64,000 nucleotides of DNA. Source: Pectobacterium carotovorum. Lineage in GTDB: Bacteria > Pseudomonadota > Gammaproteobacteria > Enterobacterales > Enterobacteriaceae. Under the pieces are notes generated by a model, which was not told where the DNA came from, searched no databases, and was given only the letters and a program-made list of their open reading frames with translations. The translations under genes and the position numbers were made by a program. Positions 19,592-27,762 of the stretch are shown one piece after another. Every line of letters begins with the position of its first letter. Position 1 is the stretch's first letter. The stretch lies in the NCBI RefSeq assembly GCF_900129615.1, contig NZ_FQWI01000001.1:372001-436000 (forward strand), in the 5' to 3' direction.

Positions 19592-20860
19592 TTAAAGGCG
19601 CTGTTTGAGTATCAGGCTTACTGCCAGCGCGAGAAATAAGAGGGCGCTCAGAAACACGGTGATCCCCATCCAGCCGAATGAATGCCAGAAAAATCCCCCT
19701 AGCGTACCGGCCAGACTTGAACCCAGATAGTAAGAAAAGAGATACATTGATGACGCCTGACCTTTCGCGCGCCGCGCCCGTTGGCCAATCCAACTGCTGG
19801 CTACCGAATGAGCGGCAAAGAATCCTGCGGTAAAGAGCATCATCCCGCCAAAGATCGCGAATAGCGAGCTTAGTGCCGTCATTCCCAGTCCCGCTAGCAT
19901 CAGGAGGATCGCAATGCTCAGCACCGGGCCGCGTCCGTAGCGGGCCGTTAATGCTCCGGCTTTCGGCGAGCTGTAACTTCCGGTGAGATAGACGACGGAA
20001 AGTAAGCCAACCACCGCCTGGCTGAGTAAATAAGGCGGAGCCAGCAACCGATACCCAATGTAGTTAAACAGGGTAACGAACGCCCCCATCAGCAAAAATC
20101 CCTCAAGGAACAGCAGCGGCAAACCCGCGTCGCGCCAGTGCAGTTTGCTGTTCAGCAGCAGCGTTTTCGGGCGCAGCGAACCGGGTCGGAAATGACGTGA
20201 TTCCGGCAGGATACGCCAGAACGTGATCGCTGCTATGAGTGCCAGTACGCCGATCGTGCCGATAGCAACCCGCCACGGGAAATAGTCCGTTAAAACGCCG
20301 CTAACCAGACGTCCGCTCATGCCGCCAATCGAGTTTCCGCTGATATATAACCCCATCGAAAACGCCAGCACGCTGGGGTGAATTTCTTCACTCAGGTAGC
20401 TCATGGCAACGGCCGCGACACCGCTTAACGACAAGCCCATCATCGCCCGCATAATCAACACGCCGTTCCAACTGGTCATAAACGCGCAAATGATGGTGCA
20501 GATTGCAGCCAGCATTAAGGACACAACCATCACATTCTTACGACCGATTGTGTCGGAGAGTGGGCCGGTGAACAGTAACCCAAACGCGAGCATCACGGTC
20601 GATACGGAAAGCGACAGGCTGCTGGTCGCTGGCGAAATACCGAAATCCTGAGATAGCACGGGCAGCAGCGGCTGAACACAATACAGCAGGGCAAACGTCG
20701 CTAGCCCGGCAGAAAACAGCGCCAGCGTGACGCGCATAAATTGCGGCGTACCACGCGTGATATAGGGCGTTTTAGCAGAGGATTTCGGGGCAATATCATC
20801 CGCATCGTCGGGCGCAGAAATAGGCCAGTCGTTCGGTGCAGAAGATGGCAGGTTACTCAC
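19592..20860 (-). CDS. ynfM: MFS transporter YnfM
   Basis: Twelve-helix major facilitator of the inner membrane, 422 residues, resembling E. coli YnfM throughout: RGTPQFMRVTLALFSAGLATFALLYCVQPLLPVL-type start (helix 1), loop 2-3 motif GPLSDTIGRKNVM near residue 105, SGNSIGGMSGRL near 180 and AGFFAAHSVASSWIG near 340. A hydrophilic N-terminal extension of about 40 residues precedes helix 1. It is probably an efflux carrier, substrate unknown. It diverges from the LysR gene ynfL over 114 bp, so ynfL probably controls it. Confidence 0.93.
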   Translation of the reverse strand: MSNLPSSAPNDWPISAPDDADDIAPKSSAKTPYITRGTPQFMRVTLALFSAGLATFALLYCVQPLLPVLSQDFGISPATSSLSLSVSTVMLAFGLLFTGPLSDTIGRKNVMVVSLMLAAICTIICAFMTSWNGVLIMRAMMGLSLSGVAAVAMSYLSEEIHPSVLAFSMGLYISGNSIGGMSGRLVSGVLTDYFPWRVAIGTIGVLALIAAITFWRILPESRHFRPGSLRPKTLLLNSKLHWRDAGLPLLFLEGFLLMGAFVTLFNYIGYRLLAPPYLLSQAVVGLLSVVYLTGSYSSPKAGALTARYGRGPVLSIAILLMLAGLGMTALSSLFAIFGGMMLFTAGFFAAHSVASSWIGQRARRAKGQASSMYLFSYYLGSSLAGTLGGFFWHSFGWMGITVFLSALLFLALAVSLILKQRL

Positions 20861-20974
20861 AATAATTCCTTACCAGAAAAGGTAAATCAGGCGTAAAACC
20901 ACAATGAGAGGATCATAGAAGAGTGATATTATTTTGTATAATATATTAATAATCATGATTGATATGTTTAACAT

Positions 20975-21871
20975 ATGAATATCGAACTACGTCACCTTCG
21001 CTATTTTATTGCGGTCGCCGAAGAGCTGCATTTCGGCCGAGCCGCAGAAAGATTACGCATTTCTCAGCCGCCACTGAGCCAGCAGATTCAAATTCTGGAG
21101 GAACAGGTGGGCGCAAAATTGTTGGCACGCAACAACCGGAATGTTCAGCTCACGCCAGCAGGTGAGATGTTCCTGAAAGAGGCCTGGTCGATTATCAGTC
21201 AGGTTGATCAGGCAGCAGAGCGGGCGTCCCGCATTCAGCGCGGCGAAATAGGGGAATTAACGATCGGCTTTACGTCGTCTGCGCCGTTTATCAAGAAGAT
21301 CTCCAGCAGCCTGCTGCGTTTTCGCCAAACCTACCCGGAAGTGCATATTCAGATGATGGAGCTCAACACCAAACAGCAAATCGAACCGCTGCTGAACGGT
21401 AAGCTCGATATCGGCATCATGCGTAATAATCCGTTACCGGACGCGCTGGATCATCAGTTGCTGTTGCGTGAGCCGCTGATTGCCGTCGTACAGGAGTCCC
21501 ATCCGTTAGCGCAGCAGGACGCAGGGCGGGCAATCAACATCACACAGTTGGCAAATGAGCCGTTCGTTTTCTTCTCTCGCGCGGTTGGAACAGCGCTGTA
21601 TGACGATACGCTGACGCTGCTGAAACGCTATGGCATCAGCCCCTACATTACGCAAGAAGTGGGCGAGGCGATGACCATCGTTGGGTTGGTATCCGCGGGA
21701 TTAGGCGTGTCCATCTTGCCTGCGTCGTTTTTGCGTATTCGGGTCGATGGCGTGAAATATTTGCTGCTGGAAGAAGAGGACGCCACAACGGAAGTCTGGC
21801 TGGTTACGGCACGACATCAGCCGCAAAGTGCAGCAGCGAAAGTGCTGATGTCGCTGATGCTGGGCGGATAA
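20975..21871 (+). CDS. ynfL: LysR-family regulator YnfL
   Basis: A 298-residue LysR-type transcription factor. The N-terminal winged helix-turn-helix (HLRYFIAVAEELHFGRAAERL, then ISQPPLSQQI, residues 6-40) is followed by an effector-binding periplasmic-type fold (GELTIGFTSSAPFIKK near 91, GLVSAGLGVSILPASF near 230). It resembles E. coli YnfL and keeps the divergent arrangement with ynfM. The very AT-rich 114-bp spacer (TTGTATAATATATTAATAATCATGA-type composition) probably holds the shared promoter and LysR site. Confidence 0.92.
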   Translation: MNIELRHLRYFIAVAEELHFGRAAERLRISQPPLSQQIQILEEQVGAKLLARNNRNVQLTPAGEMFLKEAWSIISQVDQAAERASRIQRGEIGELTIGFTSSAPFIKKISSSLLRFRQTYPEVHIQMMELNTKQQIEPLLNGKLDIGIMRNNPLPDALDHQLLLREPLIAVVQESHPLAQQDAGRAINITQLANEPFVFFSRAVGTALYDDTLTLLKRYGISPYITQEVGEAMTIVGLVSAGLGVSILPASFLRIRVDGVKYLLLEEEDATTEVWLVTARHQPQSAAAKVLMSLMLGG

Positions 21872-22052
21872 TCGTTAAAATATGCGCGCTAAATCACATA
21901 ACGAATCAAATATTTGACGAGTTTAGTGAAAAGCCCCACCATACCCGCAGTTTTTTTATTTTGCAGCGTGAAAAATAGTCATGCCGCAATAATAAAGATA
22001 AATTTTTCAACAGCAGTGCCAGATATAATGCGAATGCGTAGGAGCCAGGTTT

Positions 22053-23270
22053 GTGATTGCCGACGGTCAACCAGGACACATCGATCAAATCAAACAAATG
22101 AATGCCGGTGCAGTGTATCGGCTGATCGATAAGTACGGCCCGATATCACGTATCGAACTGTCCAAACGCGCTCAGCTCGCGCCCGCCAGTATTACTAAAA
22201 TCGTCCGTGAACTGCTGGAAGCCCATCTGGTGCAGGAAACTGAATACCAGGATGTGGGCAGCAGAGGGCGTCCCGCAATCGGCCTGATTCTGGATACTGA
22301 GGCCTGGCACTATCTTTCCGCCCGCATTAGCCACAATACCCTGTTATTGGCGCTGCGCGATCTCAGCAGCAAGCTGGTTGTGGAAGAAGAAATCCCACTT
22401 CCCGCCGCGTCGTCACAGCCGCTGCTCGATCGTATTCTGAATGAAATTGATCAGTTTTTTATTCGTCATCAAAAGCGGCTGGAGCGACTAACCGCAATCG
22501 CGATTACCGCGCCGGGCATGATTGATGCCAGCAAGGGCATCATTCACCGGATGCCGTTTTATGACGTTGAGGAAATGGCGATTGGCCCGGCACTGGAACA
22601 GCGCACGGGGCTACCGGTGTATTTGCAGCACGATATCTGCGCCTGGACGATGGCCGAAGCGCTATACGGCGCCTCGCGCGATTGCCAAAATGTGATTCAG
22701 GTGGTGATCGACCATAACGTCGGTGCGGGCGTGATTACCGGCGGTCGCATCCTGCATGCAGGGAGTCGGAATCTGGTCGAAATCGGACACACGCAGGTCG
22801 ATCCTTACGGCAAACGTTGCTATTGCGGCAACCACGGCTGTCTGGAAACGGTCGCCAGCACGGAAAATATGCTGGAACTGGCGCAACAGCGCATGAATAC
22901 GTCCATGAGTTCGCTTCTGCACGGCTCACCGCTTAGCGTTGAGAACCTGTGTGACGCCGCGCTCAAGGGCGATCAGTTAGCCAAAGATATCATTAATGAT
23001 GTCGGTCATAACGTAGGCCGCATTGTCGCCATCATGGTGAATCTCTTTAATCCCGATAAAATTCTGGTGGGATCTCCTCTGAATAAAGCGGCCAGCATTT
23101 TACACCCCGCCATTTTAGGCTGTATTCAACAGCAATCATTCCCGCCCTATAGCCACAACATTCAGGTGGAGGCGACCCAATTCTACAATCAGGGCACGAT
23201 GCCTGGAGCCGCACTGGTAAAAGACGCGCTTTATAACGGATCGCTGCTGGTTAAACTGCTACAGGGATAA
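22053..23270 (+). CDS. mlc: Transcriptional repressor Mlc
   Basis: ROK-family repressor of sugar PTS genes, released when unphosphorylated PtsG (EIICB-Glc) sequesters it at the membrane. The 405-residue protein has an N-terminal winged helix-turn-helix (YGPISRIELSKRAQLAPASI, residues 29-48) and a ROK core with the structural zinc motif YGKRCYCGNHGCLE near residue 255. The C-terminal amphipathic end (LYNGSLLVKLLQG) matches E. coli Mlc. It starts with GTG after TAGGAG. The downstream neighbour ynfK keeps the E. coli order. Confidence 0.97.
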   Translation: MIADGQPGHIDQIKQMNAGAVYRLIDKYGPISRIELSKRAQLAPASITKIVRELLEAHLVQETEYQDVGSRGRPAIGLILDTEAWHYLSARISHNTLLLALRDLSSKLVVEEEIPLPAASSQPLLDRILNEIDQFFIRHQKRLERLTAIAITAPGMIDASKGIIHRMPFYDVEEMAIGPALEQRTGLPVYLQHDICAWTMAEALYGASRDCQNVIQVVIDHNVGAGVITGGRILHAGSRNLVEIGHTQVDPYGKRCYCGNHGCLETVASTENMLELAQQRMNTSMSSLLHGSPLSVENLCDAALKGDQLAKDIINDVGHNVGRIVAIMVNLFNPDKILVGSPLNKAASILHPAILGCIQQQSFPPYSHNIQVEATQFYNQGTMPGAALVKDALYNGSLLVKLLQG

Positions 23271-23403
23271 CCATAAAGGCGTAGAGCAACAAAACATTGC
23301 GCTAACGCAAACTGCCTGAATGAGGCATAGCCTAGACTTTCACGCTTGGAAAGCATTTTAGCTGTGCTTGTTTTTTGGTATTCAGGTGGTCTGGAGTTAT
23401 CCC

Positions 23404-24069
23404 ATGTTGAAACGTATTTTTGTCACTGGTACTGATACCGCCGTTGGCAAAACAGTGGTATCCAAGGCGCTACTGCAAAAACTGGCGCTGGCAGGCAAAT
23501 CGGTTGCGGGCTACAAACCGATAGCAAAAGGGTGCGAAGAGACAGAAGCGGGGCTGCGTAATAAAGACGCGCTGTTGTTACAAGCCGCCTCCACGCTCGA
23601 ATTGCCCTATAACATGGTTAACCCCATCGCACTGCGGGAAGATGAAATCAGCGCCAGTGAAGGAACCATTGATTACTGCACGATGACGCAAGGCCTGCGC
23701 CACATGGGCGAGGCGGTCGATGTCGTAGTCGTTGAAGGTACGGGCGGATGGCGGACCGTCATGAACGATCTGCGTCCGTATTCCGAATGGGTCGTGCAGG
23801 AACAGCTGCCTGTCGTGCTGGTTGTTGGCATCAAACTCGGCTGCATCAGCCATGCGCTGCTGACCGCGCAGGCGATCATCAACGATGGTTTACCGCTGGT
23901 CGGCTGGGTCGCTAACCGTATTAACCCCGGACTGGCGAATTACGCAGAAATCATTCACGTTCTGCGAAAAAAAATTCCAGCACCACAGCTGGGTGAACTG
24001 CCTTACTTGCCGCGTGCCGAACAACGGGATCTCTCGTCTTATATCGATCTTTCTGCCGTCAGCTATTAA
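23404..24069 (+). CDS. ynfK: Second dethiobiotin synthetase (YnfK/BioD2)
   Basis: ATP-dependent dethiobiotin synthetase paralogue, which would close the ureido ring of biotin precursor from diaminopelargonate, CO2 and ATP. The 221 residues contain the P-loop GTDTAVGKT (8-16), the substrate Lys segment GYKPIAKG near 37 and VVEGTGGWR near 113 (metal-binding Glu). It resembles E. coli YnfK, which is not in the bio operon and whose need is unclear. A frame extension to 23368 is possible, but MLKRIFVTG matches the family start. Confidence 0.9.
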   Translation: MLKRIFVTGTDTAVGKTVVSKALLQKLALAGKSVAGYKPIAKGCEETEAGLRNKDALLLQAASTLELPYNMVNPIALREDEISASEGTIDYCTMTQGLRHMGEAVDVVVVEGTGGWRTVMNDLRPYSEWVVQEQLPVVLVVGIKLGCISHALLTAQAIINDGLPLVGWVANRINPGLANYAEIIHVLRKKIPAPQLGELPYLPRAEQRDLSSYIDLSAVSY

Positions 24070-24171
24070 TTTCTTTCGTTTTCTATTCCCGCTTCTCTGC
24101 GGGAATAAATTTTCTCCGCCACGCCACCTGTTATACTCACAGGCAGTTTTTCTTCTTATCTTGAAAATATA

Positions 24172-25659
24172 ATGAAAACAGAGAATAACCAGCAGCAAAC
24201 ACCTGTCCCACATCGCCATTGGATTTTAATTGCCTGTATGTTGGCCATGTTTACGGCAGCAATTGAAGTGACGATTGTCGCCACCGCGCTGCCCACCATC
24301 ATCGCGGATTTAGGTGGGTTTTCCCTGTTAGGGTGGGTCTTTGCGAGTTATTTGCTGACGCAGTCGATCAGTATTCCGATTTATGGTCGCTTGGCCGATC
24401 TCTATGGTCGCAAAAAAGTTTTCTTCTTCGGCATGATCGTGTTCCTGCTGGGGTCGGTTCTGTGCGGATTTTCGACACAGATGGGCTGGCTGATTGTCTT
24501 CCGCACCTTGCAAGGGCTGGGCGCAGGCGCAATAACCCCGATTGCGTTCACCATTGTTGCCGATGTATACAGCTCGACCGAGCGCCCGAAAATTCAGGGC
24601 TATTTGTCCAGCGTGTGGGGCGTTTCCGCGATTATCGGCCCGCTGCTGGGGGCGTTTATCGTGCAACATTTCAACTGGGCGCTGGTCTTCTGGGTTAACG
24701 TGCCGATTGGGCTATTCTCCATCTTCCTACTGGCTCGCTATCTGCCAACGATGAATGCCGTGCGCCAGCATCAGTTGGACTGGATGGGGGCATTTTATCT
24801 GATCGTATCCGTCGCCAGTTTACTGATGGCGTTGCTACAGGCTGAGGTGTTTGGCTACTGGGTGATCCCGCTGCTTGCGATCTCCGCCGTGGGCAGCATT
24901 CTGCTGGTTCGACAGGAAAAACGTACGCCGGAGCCGCTGTTTCCGCTGGCGCTGTGGCGCAATCGGGTCATTATCGCCGGTAATCTCGGCGGGTTAGTCG
25001 TCGGGGCAGCCATGATGGGTGTGAGCGCCTTTTTGCCGACGTTTATTCAGGGCGTAATGGGTAAAACGCCGCTGGAAGCCGGCAGTATTCTGGCGATGAT
25101 GTCGATTGGCTGGCCGCTGGCCAGCACGCTAAGCGGGCGCTTAATGCTGTGGACGTCTTACCGGTTTACGGCAATGCTCGGCGGTATTGTGCTGATTATC
25201 GGTAGTCTGACTCTTCTGACCGTTCAACCGGACAGCAATCTTATGTGGGCACGGCTCGCGGCATTTTTGATCGGTTCGGGAATGGGGCTGAGTAGCACCA
25301 CGTTTCTGGTATCAATACAAAACTCGGTGGACTACTCCATCCGCGGCATTGCAACGGCCTCCGCCATGTTTACCCGGATGCTGGGTTCCGCGTTGGGAAC
25401 GGCAATCCTTGGCGCCACGCTGAACATCAGTCTGCACTGGCGATTGCCGGACGTGAGCGATCCACTCCAGACGCTCATGGATCCGGCCAAACGCATCCTA
25501 CTGAGCGTAAATCAGCTCGATACGCTGGCATCGCAAGTCGCCTCGTCAATCCACGGCGTATTTATCGTTTCCGCACTCATCGCGGCTATCACGTTGCTTT
25601 CCGCCAGAATGATCCCGGTAAGCCAGCGACCGGGGCAGGCTGAAACCGGACAAAAGTAA
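24172..25659 (+). CDS. DHA2-family (EmrB/QacA-type) MFS drug transporter
   Basis: A 495-residue inner-membrane protein with about 14 hydrophobic helices, the size of DHA2 drug:H+ antiporters. Motifs: EVTIVATALPTIIADLGG in helix 1 (motif D1), the loop GRLADLYGRKKVFF near residue 77 (motif A), RTLQGLGAGAITP near 110 (motif B) and GVSAIIGPLLGAF near 152 (motif C, diagnostic of antiporters). No EmrA-type adaptor is adjacent. The role is probably efflux of unidentified compounds, with no regulator beside it. Confidence 0.88.
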   Translation: MKTENNQQQTPVPHRHWILIACMLAMFTAAIEVTIVATALPTIIADLGGFSLLGWVFASYLLTQSISIPIYGRLADLYGRKKVFFFGMIVFLLGSVLCGFSTQMGWLIVFRTLQGLGAGAITPIAFTIVADVYSSTERPKIQGYLSSVWGVSAIIGPLLGAFIVQHFNWALVFWVNVPIGLFSIFLLARYLPTMNAVRQHQLDWMGAFYLIVSVASLLMALLQAEVFGYWVIPLLAISAVGSILLVRQEKRTPEPLFPLALWRNRVIIAGNLGGLVVGAAMMGVSAFLPTFIQGVMGKTPLEAGSILAMMSIGWPLASTLSGRLMLWTSYRFTAMLGGIVLIIGSLTLLTVQPDSNLMWARLAAFLIGSGMGLSSTTFLVSIQNSVDYSIRGIATASAMFTRMLGSALGTAILGATLNISLHWRLPDVSDPLQTLMDPAKRILLSVNQLDTLASQVASSIHGVFIVSALIAAITLLSARMIPVSQRPGQAETGQK

Positions 25660-25668
25660 CGGTAAAAG

Positions 25669-25690
25669 AAAAGGCGCGAAAGCGCCTTTT
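25669..25690. terminator. Bidirectional intrinsic terminator
   Basis: Stem AAAAGGCGC (25669-25677), loop GAAA, GCGCCTTTT (25682-25690). It lies between the convergent MFS and DUF1161 genes and can serve both. Confidence 0.85.
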
Positions 25691-25721
25691 GAACATCTAT
25701 GCTGAACATCCAGAGGAAGGG

Positions 25722-26021
25722 TTACGGTGTGGTCGTCGGCTGACCTTCTGCTGGCGCTGGCGCACTTTCCGTATTGGCGTCGCCCTCAGCATGGCGAGTG
25801 TAAACAATCTTGTGAGTATCACTCTCGCAGTGACCGACCACCTGACCACCGGCCTGATTCACCTGATCGTTCGGTACGATATCCAGCGTAAAACCGGATT
25901 CTGGTACGCCATTGGCGATGATTTTCTGGGCAATATCCGCTTTCACACTTTCGCAAGATGCCTGTGCAGCCAACGGAGCAACCAGGAATAACGCGGCACC
26001 AAAAATGACGTTTTTTTTCAT
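25722..26021 (-). CDS. ynfD: DUF1161 secreted protein (YnfD-like)
   Basis: A 99-residue secreted protein with a clear signal peptide (KKNVIFGAALFLVAPLAAQA|SCES) and a compact domain with two Cys (SCESVKADIAQKI and VVGHCESDTHKIVY), typical of DUF1161. The tail is low-complexity (APAPAEGQPTTTP). It resembles E. coli YnfD, which also lies in the ynf cluster. The function is unknown; the two cysteines probably form a periplasmic disulphide. Confidence 0.8.
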   Translation of the reverse strand: MKKNVIFGAALFLVAPLAAQASCESVKADIAQKIIANGVPESGFTLDIVPNDQVNQAGGQVVGHCESDTHKIVYTRHAEGDANTESAPAPAEGQPTTTP

Positions 26022-26123
26022 CTTTTGATCCTTTTCTCTGAAAAAGTCCCTTTGAGTATATCAAACGATGACGATAACGCGAAAAAGCCGCGAAACCCGG
26101 CCATCACTGATGGCCGGAGAAGG

Positions 26124-26744
26124 TTAAACGCAGGGCCCAGTGGCGCAGCCATACATCATAAAGAGTGGGAAAAGGATAACAGCCGGAACCATGAGGGGAG
26201 CAAGTAGCACTTCTTCGCCGGAGTTATCGCTGTTATTGATAACCACAGGAATGGGCTGCGGTAGGCGACCCTGTGTTGTCGGGCTGACCAGTGAGCCGTC
26301 TTTTTTACTAAATGTGCCATTCGCGCTAAACGTGACTTCACCTTTTCCCATTGCTGAAGGAATTCTCGCCGCGTAAAGCTCGCGTAAATCGACCAACTGC
26401 TCTTTGGTTAGTTGGCGTGTGTCGATCATGTTTTTATAGCTTGCATAGACTTGACCATTATTACGGAGAGAAAAATCGACCCTCACGCCCGTGATGATGT
26501 CTTTGTAATCACGATAAAACGCGTAATAGTCCTGATACTCTTTTTGAGCGCGGGCGTCAGAGAATTTATAAACGTAGGTAGCAGACTCCGCGATAAGTGT
26601 CCCGTTGTCATTGGTGATCGCCGTGATGTTATCCGTCTTCGGATAGGTGCTTGCGCACGAACTGACCAATAGACACATGATAAACACACCCCACAGTTTG
26701 ATGTGAAAAGGGCGTGAAAATAATCGAGCTAAATCCATATTCAT
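26124..26744 (-). CDS. Uncharacterised lipoprotein
   Basis: A 206-residue protein with an unusually long N-terminal part before the lipobox (FIMCLLVSSC|ASTYPK, Cys near residue 30). The C-terminal region contains a hydrophobic segment (LLAPLMVPAVILFPLFMMYG), so it may be anchored at both ends. The rest is hydrophilic, with a mixed alpha/beta middle (RAQKEYQDYYAFYRDYKD). I do not recognise the family; E. coli YnfC, a lipoprotein of similar map position, does not look alike. ATG 26744 is preferred because GGAG lies 9 nt upstream; an ATG at 26759 overlaps that site. Confidence 0.7.
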   Translation of the reverse strand: MNMDLARLFSRPFHIKLWGVFIMCLLVSSCASTYPKTDNITAITNDNGTLIAESATYVYKFSDARAQKEYQDYYAFYRDYKDIITGVRVDFSLRNNGQVYASYKNMIDTRQLTKEQLVDLRELYAARIPSAMGKGEVTFSANGTFSKKDGSLVSPTTQGRLPQPIPVVINNSDNSGEEVLLAPLMVPAVILFPLFMMYGCATGPCV

Positions 26745-26881
26745 CCTGATGCACTCCATTTGGGATAAAAATGCGTGTTGCTACGATATAGCGATAATCG
26801 TTGAGTGTAACGGTGATGTCACCTTCGGATACAGGCTAATTTGCTGCACCATTTTTTTGTACTACAAAGAGAAAAGGGGAA

Positions 26882-26903
26882 ACCCACGCCAGAAGGCGTG
26901 GGT
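26882..26903 (-). terminator. Intrinsic terminator after ynfB
   Basis: Stem ACCCACGCC (26882-26890), loop AGAA, GGCGTGGGT (26895-26903). On the minus strand it is followed by TTCCCCTTTTCTC, so it ends the ynfB transcript. Confidence 0.75.
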
Positions 26904-26909
26904 GAAAAA

Positions 26910-27260
26910 TCAGGGGGTAACGGGGCGGCCAGTACGACGATCGAGGCAGCGATCGGTGGTGTTTTCCCAGTAAGCATTGACGTTGTAGCTGGCGTTGCAT
27001 TTTTCACGCCCATCAATCGCTTTTTCAGTTTTATCGAATTCCTTCTCAACGCGGTTATTGACTTTATTACGCAATGAGCGGGTTGAATCCCATTGTTCCT
27101 TGCTTTGGCGCGCCGCTTCTTTTGATAACGCGCTGTCGCCGGAATCAACAATGATATGGCGCGTCTCTGCCAGTGCAGCAGGCTGCCAGGCAGCGGAAAC
27201 GATAACCAAAGAAAGCGGGATGAAGGCCCGAATCAAAGAAGAAAAAGAGTAGTGGTTCAT
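26910..27260 (-). CDS. ynfB: DUF1283 secreted protein YnfB
   Basis: A 116-residue periplasmic protein with a signal peptide (cleavage near AALA|ETRHI) and the DUF1283 domain: VDSGDSALSKEAARQSKEQW and a C-terminal YWENTTDRCLDRRTGRPVTP, matching E. coli YnfB. Two Cys (KCNAS and RCLDR) may form a disulphide. The function is unknown. In E. coli ynfB is followed by speG; here a lipoprotein gene follows instead. Confidence 0.88.
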   Translation of the reverse strand: MNHYSFSSLIRAFIPLSLVIVSAAWQPAALAETRHIIVDSGDSALSKEAARQSKEQWDSTRSLRNKVNNRVEKEFDKTEKAIDGREKCNASYNVNAYWENTTDRCLDRRTGRPVTP

Positions 27261-27476
27261 GTTTCACCTTGACAGAACGAATGATAAAAACAAACGCCGA
27301 TGCTGCAGAACGATAAAGCGCACGGCAAGCGATAGACAACAAAAGACGACCGCCGTTCCCTGTAACCCCCGCGCTTCGTGCAAAACGAAAGGTTACCTAT
27401 AGTTAGAAGTATACATCCTTCGCTTCAACTGTATCTCAATAACTTCGCCAGAGAGTGCTTTCCAAAGAGGAAAAAC

Positions 27477-27503
27477 ACCCTGCCAGCGAGCCGCTGGCAG
27501 GGT
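27477..27503 (-). terminator. Intrinsic terminator of the repeat-protein operon
   Basis: Stem ACCCTGCCAGC (27477-27487), loop GAGCC, GCTGGCAGGGT (27493-27503). On the minus strand it is followed by GTTTTTCC. It lies 36 bp after the stop of the small repeat protein. Confidence 0.85.
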
Positions 27504-27538
27504 GAGAGACTATGACCTTACGTTGTTCAATACGCTAA

Positions 27539-27745
27539 CTAATCGATATGTTGGGCCTCAATTTCTTTGCTATCAATTTCCGTTATGGTAATCGCGTTAT
27601 GCGCTTCAAAAGCACTATCGACAATTTTCTCCATCAAGTGACTCTCGGTCATCCTTAACGAGTTGGTTTTTAAATTAACGCTATTTTTGAAATTGATCTG
27701 TATGGTGTTATTACGCACGGTTTGGCTCATGTTTACCAGGCTCAT
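27539..27745 (-). CDS. Small protein equal to one unit of the adjacent repeat protein
   Basis: A 68-residue protein whose middle (NNTIQINFKNSVNLKTNSLRM followed by TESHLMEKIVDSAFEA) aligns by eye with a single repeat of the 505-aa protein encoded just upstream (pattern: polar-I-x-I-x6-V-x5-L-x-M-x3-hLhEhIDxA). It ends in a charged Glu/Asp-rich tail. It lies 17 nt after the stop of its large neighbour, on the same strand and before a strong terminator, so the two are co-transcribed. It has no signal peptide or hydrophobic helix and no function I can name. It could be a capping or assembly partner. Confidence 0.7.
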   Translation of the reverse strand: MSLVNMSQTVRNNTIQINFKNSVNLKTNSLRMTESHLMEKIVDSAFEAHNAITITEIDSKEIEAQHID

Positions 27746-27762
27746 TTCTTATCTCCATGTAT

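Noticed and set aside
26124-26744. Calling the lipoprotein YnfC
   Set aside because: The map position suggests it, but the sequence does not resemble E. coli YnfC beyond having a lipobox.
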